Assembly: GCF_000717245.1 (NCBI RefSeq)
Contig: NZ_JNYQ01000012.1
Location: forward strand, 186,001-250,000
DNA: 64,000 nucleotides
Reading direction: 5' to 3'
Source: Kitasatospora papulosa
Lineage (GTDB): Bacteria > Actinomycetota > Actinomycetes > Streptomycetales > Streptomycetaceae
The notes under the pieces are model-generated. The model was not told the DNA's origin. It did no database searches and saw only the letters and a program-made list of their open reading frames with translations. The position numbers and the translations under genes are program-made. Below are positions 1 to 7,421 of the stretch, one piece after another. How positions within the stretch are numbered: position 1 is the stretch's first letter; each line of letters begins with the position of its first letter.

Positions 1-555
1 CTGGTCGGTCTGGAGGAGGCCGCCGCGTCCATCCGTACCTATGAGGGGCATTACGTTCCGGGGCTTCTGCAGACAGCCGACTACGCATACGCGGTGGTGC
101 GTTCCGGGCATGCCCTCGAATCGGAGGAGATCACCCGGCGTCGCGTCGAACTGAGGCTCAGGCGCCAGCAGTTGCTGCAGCGACGCGATGCGCCCAAGCT
201 CTGGGTGCTGCTGGACGAGGCGGTGCTGATGCGTCCCACGGGTGGTGCCCGGGTGATGCGTGAGCAACTGGTCCACCTGCTGGAGATGACTCAGCTGCCC
301 CATGTGATCGTGCAGGTGGCACCTTTCGAGGTGACCGCCCACACCTCTCCGGGCAACGGGATCACGTATCTGCGGTTCGCGATGGACGGGCTTCCCGATG
401 TCGCCTACATCGAGCACCTGACCAATGCCACGTCCGTGAACAAGCAGGAGAGCACGGACGAGTACCGCTGGATCCTCGACTCGCTCAGCGCCCAGTCGCC
501 GAGCCCGGTCGCGAGCAGGGACCTGCTGAGGCAGGCACTCGAGCGCTACAGCTGA
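1..555 (+). CDS. DUF5753 domain regulator, N-terminus missing
   Basis: The frame is open from the first base, so the gene begins outside the window; an internal start at 94 would cut the domain. The visible 184 residues begin at the LVGLEEAASIRTYEGHYVPG motif, the usual opening of the DUF5753 region. In Streptomyces this domain follows an N-terminal Xre-type helix-turn-helix of about 70-80 residues, which is presumably just upstream. Such proteins are DNA-binding regulators often paired with a small DUF397 protein; no DUF397 gene follows here. The family call is firm. The target genes are unknown. Confidence 0.88.
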   Translation: MVGLEEAAASIRTYEGHYVPGLLQTADYAYAVVRSGHALESEEITRRRVELRLRRQQLLQRRDAPKLWVLLDEAVLMRPTGGARVMREQLVHLLEMTQLPHVIVQVAPFEVTAHTSPGNGITYLRFAMDGLPDVAYIEHLTNATSVNKQESTDEYRWILDSLSAQSPSPVASRDLLRQALERYS

Positions 556-598
556 GTACCTGCCCCGTCACCGCTTATCCCGTCTCACGCGATCCACG

Positions 599-1414
599 TC
601 ACCACTTGCGGGCGACGCCACCGAACTCGATCCACTCCTCGGTCTCCTGTTTCGGCGCCAGATCCGAATCCGGCCGCCACGTCGAGACCTCCACCAGGCC
701 GGGGTCCAGCACGTCGAGGCCTTCCAGGAAGCCGTGCACGTCGGCCTGCTGACGCACCCGCCCCCACTGGTTCCCCGTGCTCTTCGCCATGTAGTCCGTG
801 ACGAAGTCGCGGGTCGCGGCGTCCTCGCTCACGAGCTGGCACACCACCAGGAAGCTTCCAGGAGCCAGCCGCTCCGCCACACGCCGGACCAGACCCGCGG
901 GGTCGTCCTCGTCGGGGATGCAGTGCAGCACCGACACGAACAAGGCGGCCACCGGCTCGTCGAAGTCTATGAGCCGAACCACCTCCGGGTGAGCGAGGAT
1001 TCCCTCCGTGTCCCGCATGTCCGCCTGGATGACCGCGGTCCGGTCGTTCTCCTCGAGTATGGCCTTGCCGTGCGCCAGCACGATGGGGTCGTTGTCGATG
1101 TAGACGACCCGGGCGCCGGGGTCGACGAGCTGGGCGACCTGGTGGACGTTGTCCTGGGTGGGCAGGCCGGACCCGTGGTCGATGAACTGGCGTATCCCGT
1201 ACTCGGAGGCCAGGTGGTGCACCACGCGCCGCAGGAATCTCCGGTTGTTCACCGCCAGGACCTTCGTGCTCGGCACACGCTCCAGCAGGTGTTCGCAAGC
1301 GACCCGGTCGGCCGGGTAGTTGTCCTTGCCACCCAGGTAGTAGTCGTACATCCGCGCGACGCTCGGCACGTTCACGTCGATGTTCTTCGGAATGGAGGTG
1401 TCCCCGTGGCTCAT
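599..1414 (-). CDS. SAM-dependent methyltransferase, PF04672 family
   Basis: The 271-residue protein carries the family signature SVARMYDYYLGGKDNYPADR near residue 17, followed by the SAM-binding core (DHGSGLPTQDNVHQVAQ, then VVYIDNDPIVLAHG). This is the actinobacterial S-adenosyl methyltransferase family (PF04672, formerly DUF574), about 265-280 residues long, whose substrates are mostly unknown. The ATG is preceded on the minus strand by GAGGGG at a good distance. It converges on the DUF5753 gene, an association common for such proteins. Substrate cannot be assigned. Confidence 0.9.
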   Translation of the reverse strand: MSHGDTSIPKNIDVNVPSVARMYDYYLGGKDNYPADRVACEHLLERVPSTKVLAVNNRRFLRRVVHHLASEYGIRQFIDHGSGLPTQDNVHQVAQLVDPGARVVYIDNDPIVLAHGKAILEENDRTAVIQADMRDTEGILAHPEVVRLIDFDEPVAALFVSVLHCIPDEDDPAGLVRRVAERLAPGSFLVVCQLVSEDAATRDFVTDYMAKSTGNQWGRVRQQADVHGFLEGLDVLDPGLVEVSTWRPDSDLAPKQETEEWIEFGGVARKW

Positions 1415-1808
1415 CCAGCCCCTCGCGGTTCAAAGAGAGTGAAGTCGGTGTGGGGTCATGCTAGGGATCTCGCCGGGTGGCAGACAGCCCTCGGGGGAGT
1501 GAGGCAAGGGTGCGGGGTGTCGAACCGGCCACATGAGTCCGATGGTGGAATGCCCGTCCTGCCTGGCCCACGGCCTCGAAGACGACCGAGCCGGGTTGAT
1601 GAATCGTCAACGGTGCCTGATGGGAGGCCTATTGTCAGTTGAGAAGCCGAGTTCGGGACTCCGGCCGCAGTCGTGCGGAGCCATGTTCCAACGCGGCTGG
1701 AAATCGGCGTAGGACTTCGCTCCTGGACAGTGCTGGGGCGGTCCGGAAAACAATGCCCTTACCGCGTCGCACGATCGCCGTTCCCGCCCGGCGGTCTATC
1801 GTGACCCC
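1415..1808. other. Intergenic region, divergent promoters
   Basis: This 394-base gap lies between the minus-strand methyltransferase and the plus-strand hemC. Long open frames crossing it are high-GC antisense frames with no recognisable family. It must hold the promoters of both genes, but I see no clear -35/-10 pair, repeat or RNA gene. Confidence 0.5.
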
Positions 1809-2744
1809 ATGTCCGCTCCCGAGCTGATCCGCATCGTCTCCCGCGACTCGCCCATGGCCCTGGCTCAGGTCGAGCGCGTCAGGGCCGGCCTCGCGGCCCT
1901 CCACCCCGACACCGTCACCGAGGTCGTCCCCGTCCGGACCACGGGCGACAAGTGGCTGGGCGATCTCTCCAAGGTCGAAGGCAAGGGTGCCTTCACCAAG
2001 GAGGTCGACGCCGCCCTGCTCGCAGGGGAGGCGGACCTGGCCGTCCACTGCGTCAAGGACATCCCCGCCGACCGCCCCCTGCCCGCCGGCACGACGTTCG
2101 CGGCGTTCCTCGAACGCGACGACATCCGTGACGCCCTCGTCCACCCGGACGGACTCACCCTCGAGCAGCTCCCCGAAGGCACCCGCATCGGCACGTCGTC
2201 CGTCCGCCGGACAGCACAACTCGCCTCCTCCCACCCCCACCTGGACTGTGTCCCTTTCCGGGGCAACGCCAACCGGCGGCTGGCGAAACTGGCCGCGGGA
2301 GAGGCCGACGCGCTGCTCCTGGCCGTCGCCGGTCTCCACCGCATCGGCCGGCCCGACGTGATCAGCGACATCCTCGCCCCGGAGACGATGTGCCCCCCGA
2401 TCGGCGCGGGTGTGCTCGCCCTGCAGTGCCGTGAGGACGACACGGCGACTATCGAGGCCGTCGGCGCGCTCAACCATCCGGGGACCTATCGGGAGATCAC
2501 GGCGGAGCGCATGTTCCTCCACGTCCTGCAGGGCCACTGCAACTCGCCGATCGCCGGCTACGCCACGGCTCACCGCAACGGTGACCTCTCGCTGCGCGCC
2601 TGCGTGTTCACCCCCGACGGCAAGACGGTCCTCAACGCCCACGAATGGGCCGGTCCGCTCGACCCCGCCACGCTCGGGACCTCCGTGGCCGTGTCCCTGC
2701 TGCGGCAGGGAGCACGCGAGCTGATCGACTCCATCGCGCACTGA
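1809..2744 (+). CDS. hemC: Hydroxymethylbilane synthase (porphobilinogen deaminase)
   Basis: Condenses four porphobilinogens into hydroxymethylbilane in tetrapyrrole synthesis; cytosolic. At 311 residues the length is normal. The catalytic aspartate is visible as D84 in VHCVKDIP, the GTSSVRRTAQL motif is intact, and the dipyrromethane-anchoring cysteine is C244 in LQGHCNSPIAG. The usual RGNVxTRL motif reads RGNANRRL, keeping both arginines but changing the V and T positions. The gene is alone, not beside hemA, hemB or hemD, so it may be a second hemC copy; whether the chromosome has another cannot be seen here. Confidence 0.9.
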   Translation: MSAPELIRIVSRDSPMALAQVERVRAGLAALHPDTVTEVVPVRTTGDKWLGDLSKVEGKGAFTKEVDAALLAGEADLAVHCVKDIPADRPLPAGTTFAAFLERDDIRDALVHPDGLTLEQLPEGTRIGTSSVRRTAQLASSHPHLDCVPFRGNANRRLAKLAAGEADALLLAVAGLHRIGRPDVISDILAPETMCPPIGAGVLALQCREDDTATIEAVGALNHPGTYREITAERMFLHVLQGHCNSPIAGYATAHRNGDLSLRACVFTPDGKTVLNAHEWAGPLDPATLGTSVAVSLLRQGARELIDSIAH

Positions 2745-3000
2745 ACCGAGGTCTCGGGGACAGCGCGGCCCGGGCGGCCTCGCCACGTCGAAGGCGCTGC
2801 CCGGGTGCGTACGGCAGAGGGGCACGGGCATCGAGGGGACGCTGCCGGGCCGGGCGGCCCGTCCCGGGGTGGCACCCGATTGCGCGCCGGAGGTGCCCGT
2901 CCGGCTGCCGAGCGGCCGGGTAACGCGGATCCTGGGAGGCGGTGCCATCCCGGGAGCGCCGCGCCGCCACGCCGCGCCCCGTCGTACCGGAGGAGATCCC

Positions 3001-3444
3001 ATGGCCCGGTTCGAGGCGACGGTCGACATCGACCGTCCCGTCGCAGAGGTTTTCGCCTTCCTGGCGGACGGCGAGAACGACAGGAAGTTCAGCACTCGCG
3101 TGCAGGCCATCTCCAAGCAACCGGCGGGTCCGACGGCAGTCGGCACGGTGTTCCGCAGCACGGTCAAGGACGCCGGCATGACGACCCGGCGTGAGTTCCG
3201 GATCAGCGATCTCGTCGCGCCGGCACGCATCCGCTGGAACGAAGTCTCGACCAATCTCGTGACCGCCCGTGAAGGTGGCTATCACCTCGAACCCCTTGCG
3301 AACGGTCGAACGAGGGTGCGGATCTTCAATGATCTGGAGGGGCACCGACTGGGCAAGCTCCTCGTGGGACTCGCCGTGGCCGCCGCACGCAAGGACGCCC
3401 CGGCGTTCGGACAGCGGATCAAGGCCGCGGTGGGGGCCTCCTGA
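3001..3444 (+). CDS. SRPBCC-fold (polyketide cyclase/lipid-binding type) protein
   Basis: The 147-residue protein begins with ARFEATVDIDRPVAEVFAFL, the usual first strand and helix of the SRPBCC/START-like fold, and ends in a long helix. I start at the ATG at 3001 because GGAGGAGA precedes it at ideal spacing; the frame stays open upstream without SRPBCC features. Such proteins bind hydrophobic ligands or act in stress responses; the ligand is unknown. It stands alone between hemC and a VOC protein. Confidence 0.8.
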   Translation: MARFEATVDIDRPVAEVFAFLADGENDRKFSTRVQAISKQPAGPTAVGTVFRSTVKDAGMTTRREFRISDLVAPARIRWNEVSTNLVTAREGGYHLEPLANGRTRVRIFNDLEGHRLGKLLVGLAVAAARKDAPAFGQRIKAAVGAS

Positions 3445-3510
3445 TCATGGGGCCCAGCGGGCGGCGCCGACGCACGGTTCGGCGTCACCGGGCCGCGTAG
3501 GGTCGGGGCC

Positions 3511-3897
3511 ATGGTGCACGTACTGAGCAGCAGGGTATTGCTGACGCCCCGCGATCCGGAGGTCTCCCGTGACTTCTACGGGCGAACGCTCGGACTGTCC
3601 GTCTACCGGGAGTTCGGCACGGGCCCCGAACGCGGAACGGTGTACTTCGTCGGCGGGGGCTTCCTCGAGGTGTCGGGGCGCTCGGACGCACCGCCGACCG
3701 AGACCCTGAGGCTCTGGATGCAGGTGGACGACTGTGCGGCGGCGCACGAGGAGGTGGCCGCCCGTGGAGCACACGTCCTCCGTCCGCCGGTCCAGGAGCC
3801 CTGGGGGCTGATCGAGATGTGGATCGCCGACCCCGACGGGCACCGCATCGTGCTGACCGAGGTTCCCGCGCGACACCCGCTCCGCTACCGCCCCTGA
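3511..3897 (+). CDS. VOC family (glyoxalase/bleomycin-resistance fold) protein
   Basis: The 128-residue, single-module protein has the two beta-alpha-beta-beta-beta repeats of the vicinal oxygen chelate fold: SSRVLLTPRDPEVSRDFYGR at the start and IADPDGHRIVLTE at the end. Members bind a metal or sequester antibiotics, and the reaction cannot be assigned. Its 3' end overlaps the convergent beta-lactamase gene by 13 bases. Confidence 0.8.
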   Translation: MVHVLSSRVLLTPRDPEVSRDFYGRTLGLSVYREFGTGPERGTVYFVGGGFLEVSGRSDAPPTETLRLWMQVDDCAAAHEEVAARGAHVLRPPVQEPWGLIEMWIADPDGHRIVLTEVPARHPLRYRP

Positions 3898-4832
3898 GGG
3901 ACGGGATACTTCTGTCCGGCGAGAGCCGTGAGCGCGACACGGGCCGCCCGGGCGATCAGCGCGTCCTGCGGCTTCGCTCCGCGGGTGGCCCGACGGGACA
4001 GTACGGCGATGGTGATCGGCGCGGAGTGAGGTGGCCACACGACCGCGATGTCGTTGCGGGTTCCGTAGCCGCCCGTACCGGTCTTGTCGCCCACGGGCCA
4101 GCCGGCGGGGGTTCCCCCGCGGATGAGGGCGTCTCCCGTGGTGTTCCGCCTGAGCCAGTCGGTCAGAACGGCCCGCTTCTCATCGCCGAGGACGTCGCCG
4201 AGCGCGTACGCGCGCAGATCGGTGGCCAGGGCCCGAGGCGTGCTGGTGTCCCGGGGGTCACCGGGTGCCGCCTCACTGAGATCGGTCTCGTAGCGGTCGC
4301 AGCGGGTGGTCCGGTCACCGAGGGCGAGGAGCGCGTCCTGGAGGCGACGGGGCCCACCGATCTCGCGGAAGAGGAGATTCGCCGCGGTGTTGTCGCTGTG
4401 GCGGACGGCGGCGTCGCACAGGGCGCGCAGGGTCATGCCCGCCTCGACGTGCCGCTCGGACACCGGGGAGTTGGCGACGAGGTCGCCGGGCCCGTACCGC
4501 ACGCGCCGTTCGAGCTGCTGAAGCGTGTGCATGCCCAGCACAGTGCCCGCCAGCAGGGCCTTGCAGGTGGAGGCGTAGGCGAAGCGTTCGTCGGGGCGGT
4601 GGGTGACGGACGCGCCGGTCCCGGTGTCGATCGCGTACACCCCCAGCCTGGCCCCGAACCTCTTCTCCAGCCCCTGGAACGCGCGCCCCGGACGGTGTCC
4701 TGACCCTCCGGGCGTCGAGGGGACGGCGGGAGGCGCGGCAGCCGGAGTGGTCGGGTCGCAACCGGCGACAGGGAGGGCGACGAGGCCGGCGAGGGTGCGG
4801 AGCGCGGTACGGCGGGGGAGAGGCGTGGGCAC
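3885..4832 (-). CDS. Class A serine beta-lactamase, Tat/lipoprotein export signal
   Basis: Hydrolyses beta-lactams outside the membrane. All class A landmarks are present in order: the nucleophile motif STCK, the SDN loop (HSDNTA), the omega-loop glutamate in ETDLSEA, and KTGTGGYG near the end. The omega-loop asparagine is serine here. I start at the GTG at 4832, preceded by AAGGAAG; the N-terminus then reads as a twin-arginine leader (PRRTALRTLAG) ending in a lipobox cysteine (LPVAGC), about 315 residues in total. An upstream GTG at 4895 lacks a ribosome site. It lies 35 kb from the carbapenem cluster, so a role in self-protection is only a possibility. Confidence 0.9.
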   Translation of the reverse strand: MPTPLPRRTALRTLAGLVALPVAGCDPTTPAAAPPAVPSTPGGSGHRPGRAFQGLEKRFGARLGVYAIDTGTGASVTHRPDERFAYASTCKALLAGTVLGMHTLQQLERRVRYGPGDLVANSPVSERHVEAGMTLRALCDAAVRHSDNTAANLLFREIGGPRRLQDALLALGDRTTRCDRYETDLSEAAPGDPRDTSTPRALATDLRAYALGDVLGDEKRAVLTDWLRRNTTGDALIRGGTPAGWPVGDKTGTGGYGTRNDIAVVWPPHSAPITIAVLSRRATRGAKPQDALIARAARVALTALAGQKYPVPQGR

Positions 4833-5083
4833 GGTGGCGGTGGCTTCCTTGCTCCGTGGGACGGCGCGCGGCGACAGCCGGTCCACCCGCAGCACGGGGA
4901 ACGCGGGGGGACCCGGCAGGTGGCCGGCAGTGTTCTGGCTGACCAGCGTAGGGCGGGAGCCTCCTGTGACCGTGGACCTGACGCGCGGGCCGCGTCGCGC
5001 GGGGCGGACCGTGCTCCCTGCGGGGCCCCGAACGCCTTCCCGGATGATTCCGAGTGGGTTTGCCGGTGGGGCATGATGAGGCC

Positions 5084-5497
5084 ATGCGCGCGCGACCTGT
5101 ACTGATCTACGACGGAGACCGTGCTTTCTGCACCTCTTCCGTGCGCTTCGCCGAGCGGCGTCTCCGGCCGCGCTGCGAGATCTCCCCCTGGCAGTTCGCG
5201 GACCTGGACGCCCTCGGCGTCACCCGGGAGCGGGCGGAGTACGAGGTCCTGTGGGTCACACCGGCCGGAGTGGTGCACGGGGGTGTCCAGGCTGTCGCCA
5301 GGCTGCTCCAGGACGCCGGCCGAGGCTGGTACGTGCCGGGAGTGCTGCTCACCCTTCCTCCGCTCCGCTGGATCGCGCACGGTGTCTACCGGCTCGTCGC
5401 CAGTCATCGCGAGCGGATGCCGGGTGGAACGCCTGCCTGCGCGCTTCCCGCGGACCGTCGGTCGGGTGCGCGGGAGCCCTCGGGACCCGTCGAGTGA
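5084..5497 (+). CDS. DCC (DUF393) family thiol-disulfide protein lacking the first cysteine
   Basis: The 137-residue protein begins with LIYDGDRAFCTSSVRF and matches the DUF393/DCC family. These proteins normally carry a DGDCxFC thioredoxin-like CxxC at this place. Here the first cysteine is arginine (R13) and only C16 remains, so dithiol chemistry is unlikely. The C-terminal part (LLTLPPLRWIAHGVYRLVA) is family-typical. The ATG at 5084 has only a weak ribosome site. The family call is firm, the activity doubtful. Confidence 0.78.
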   Translation: MRARPVLIYDGDRAFCTSSVRFAERRLRPRCEISPWQFADLDALGVTRERAEYEVLWVTPAGVVHGGVQAVARLLQDAGRGWYVPGVLLTLPPLRWIAHGVYRLVASHRERMPGGTPACALPADRRSGAREPSGPVE

Positions 5498-5541
5498 CGA
5501 GGGCGGGGTGCCGGGCACGCGGCGACAGCTGGGCGCATGCG

Positions 5542-5566
5542 AAGGCGCCTGTCCTGCGGGCGCCTT
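5542..5566 (+). terminator. Hairpin between convergent genes
   Basis: Eight-base perfect arms AAGGCGCC and GGCGCCTT enclose a nine-base loop 45 bases after the DCC gene. There is no U-tract, as is usual in Streptomyces. It could serve the DCC gene. The rest of 5498-5754 shows nothing else. Confidence 0.4.
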
Positions 5567-5754
5567 GGACGCCTGTGGCCTCTGCGGCGGTCACCGCATG
5601 CTGTGCCGCGTGCGCTTCGGCTGCCGCCCTGCGTGTGAGGTCCGCCGGCGAGGCCGCACGCACGGACGTGCGGGGCGTGTGGATCCGTCGCCGGCGGGCG
5701 TAGTCGTCCTGCCCGGCCCGCCGTCCCGTGAAGGGGCGCCTGCCGGGCTCCCGG

Positions 5755-6303
5755 TCAGAGCTGGAACTCGGCGGGGGAGAGCCCCAGTGCGGTGCACGCC
5801 TCTCGGAGGATCATGTGCTCGGCCTGCGAGAAGTCGCCGTCGGCCCCGGCGACGACGATTCCCGTCTGGATCACGGCCCTGGCCTCGGCCGGCTTCTTGG
5901 CCGTCTTGGCGATCTCCTGGAGCGCGTCCGCCTTGCCCTGCTGGAAGTTGCGGGTCAACTGGTCCACGTGCTTGTTGAAGCGCTGTCGCAACTGCTCCGA
6001 CGGGAAGTTCTGCAGGACTTCGTTGCCCAGGATCAGGGACTCCACGTGCTGGCGCTCGGCAGGGTCCACGTGTCCGTCGGCCGCTGCGACCAGTGCGCAC
6101 ATCGCCATGCTTGCGTCGCGGTAGGCGCCGCTCTTCAGCTCCGTCTTGAGGGATGCGAGCTGTGACTTCAGCGTGCTGACCAGCTGGGCGCGTGAGCCAC
6201 CACCCGATCCCTGCCCGGTGCTCCGTCCTGCTGCCTGCCCACGTGCCCCCTGGGTCTGCTGCAGCGTCCTGGCCTGATCCTTGAGTCGGTCCCACACTGC
6301 CAT
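5755..6303 (-). CDS. TerB-family tellurite-resistance-like protein
   Basis: The 182-residue protein opens with AVWDRLKDQARTLQQTQ, has a Gly/Ser/Gln-rich linker (about 20-40), and then the all-helical TerB domain with its two conserved acidic turns (AAADGHVDPAERQ and VVAGADGDFSQAEH). TerB proteins belong to the tellurium-resistance and stress system at the membrane and bind metal through these acidic turns. The ATG at 6303 has AGGTGA upstream, so I prefer it to the GTG at 6312. No terD-type genes are adjacent. Confidence 0.85.
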   Translation of the reverse strand: MAVWDRLKDQARTLQQTQGARGQAAGRSTGQGSGGGSRAQLVSTLKSQLASLKTELKSGAYRDASMAMCALVAAADGHVDPAERQHVESLILGNEVLQNFPSEQLRQRFNKHVDQLTRNFQQGKADALQEIAKTAKKPAEARAVIQTGIVVAGADGDFSQAEHMILREACTALGLSPAEFQL

Positions 6304-6632
6304 CGAGGTCACCTCGGTCTTCGTCTGGATGTCGGTCGCGAGCCCGTTCGCTCATCCAGCCAACGGCCGATCATGGGTAAAGGTTCCGCAAAGTCGCCCG
6401 GTTCCTCGGTCGCGGTCACTTCGCCCCCTCCTCTCTCCCCGAAGGGTGGTGGCACGGCCTCTCGAGAAAAATTTCCATCGCCCGCAGGAGCCCGACCGGC
6501 CAGGATCCCGCGAGGAGACTGCTCCCACGGTGATCGTCCCGTACCTCTACGTGCATGCGGTGCAACCATCCACGCCGTTCGAGGGTCACATCAAGCAGGA
6601 GCAAACAGCTCTCAGGGATACAAGGGGGAAAT
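6304..6632. other. Intergenic region, divergent promoters
   Basis: The 329 bases lie between the divergent TerB-like and secreted spore protein genes. A short AT-rich patch (GAGAAAAATTTCC) occurs near 6465. No gene or convincing operator was found; promoters for both neighbours must be here. Confidence 0.45.
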
Positions 6633-7082
6633 ATGAGAACTGCGCGTAATGTCGCGGCTGTCGGGGCGGCCACCGCTCTGCTCGTGGGTGGCACGGCCGC
6701 GTTCGGTGCGTCGGCATCCGCCGCGCCCAACGTCACACCGCAGGGTGTCTGCGGCAAGGCGTACAAGACCGTCAACTCGGTTCCGGTCGGCTCGCTGGGC
6801 ACCGTCTACCTGACGTACAACTCCTCCAACGGCCTGAACTGCGTCGCCACCATCCGGACCAACCCGGGGTCGGCCAAGCCCATGTCCGCGTACATCTACG
6901 TCCCGGCCACCGACGAGTGGGCCGGGGACGACGGGAGCTTCACGTCGTACGCCGGACCGGGTTACGTCTACGGCAAGGGCTACTGCGTGAGCTGGGGCGG
7001 AAGCATCTCCAACGTCTACGTGTCGGTGGAGAACTCCAACTGCGCCTCCCTCAAGGAGCGGCGGACCACCGAGATCCGCTGA
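6633..7082 (+). CDS. Secreted spore-associated protein (SapA-like)
   Basis: The 149-residue preprotein has a clear Sec signal (positive start, hydrophobic AAVGAATALLVGGTAAFG, cleavage after ASASA near residue 30). The mature part contains GSLGTVYLTYNSSNGLNC, PMSAYIYV and YAGPGYVYGKGYC, with four cysteines likely paired as disulfides. This matches my memory of the Streptomyces spore-associated protein A family, found on spores. The ATG at 6633 follows GGGGGAAAT; the open frame upstream lacks a signal peptide. A 14-bp hairpin terminator follows. Confidence 0.72.
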   Translation: MRTARNVAAVGAATALLVGGTAAFGASASAAPNVTPQGVCGKAYKTVNSVPVGSLGTVYLTYNSSNGLNCVATIRTNPGSAKPMSAYIYVPATDEWAGDDGSFTSYAGPGYVYGKGYCVSWGGSISNVYVSVENSNCASLKERRTTEIR

Positions 7083-7153
7083 TCCCGTGTCCCGGGCCGT
7101 CGCGAGGGCGCGGGCTCAGTTCCGGCAGTGAGGGAATCCGTGCCCGGGGGCAG

Positions 7154-7188
7154 CGGCGGGCCGGGCAGAACATGTGCCCGGCCCGCCG
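7154..7188 (+). terminator. Strong GC hairpin terminator
   Basis: A perfect 14-base stem (CGGCGGGCCGGGCA with TGCCCGGCCCGCCG) and a seven-base loop lie 72 bases after the spore-associated protein gene. It lacks a U-tract. The remainder of the 7083-7421 gap shows only the likely promoter side of the FUSC gene. Confidence 0.7.
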
Positions 7189-7421
7189 TCGTCCGTCCGG
7201 CGCGGCGCACGGACGACCGGACCCGCCGACGCCCCGGGCGGGTGGCCGGTGGGCCGGAGCCGACCGACAATGGCAGGCGGTAGCCGACCACGAGCTCGCG
7301 CCGGGGCTCCTCACGCGGGAGAGGGGTGCGGAGTGAACGTACGGCCCCGATGCGTGCGGCACCGGCCCTGGGCGCCGCCGACCCCACCCGCGGCGATCGC
7401 GGTCCGGCTCAGGGGCGCCGC

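Noticed and set aside
1635..3254. Long 539-codon minus-strand frame over hemC
   Set aside because: Antisense shadow of hemC and the SRPBCC gene; Arg/Gly-rich with no family features.
5500..5720. Cys-rich reading frame after the DCC gene
   Set aside because: Cysteine-rich only because of TGC/TGT in GC-rich DNA; no ribosome site, and the frame continues antisense over the TerB gene.
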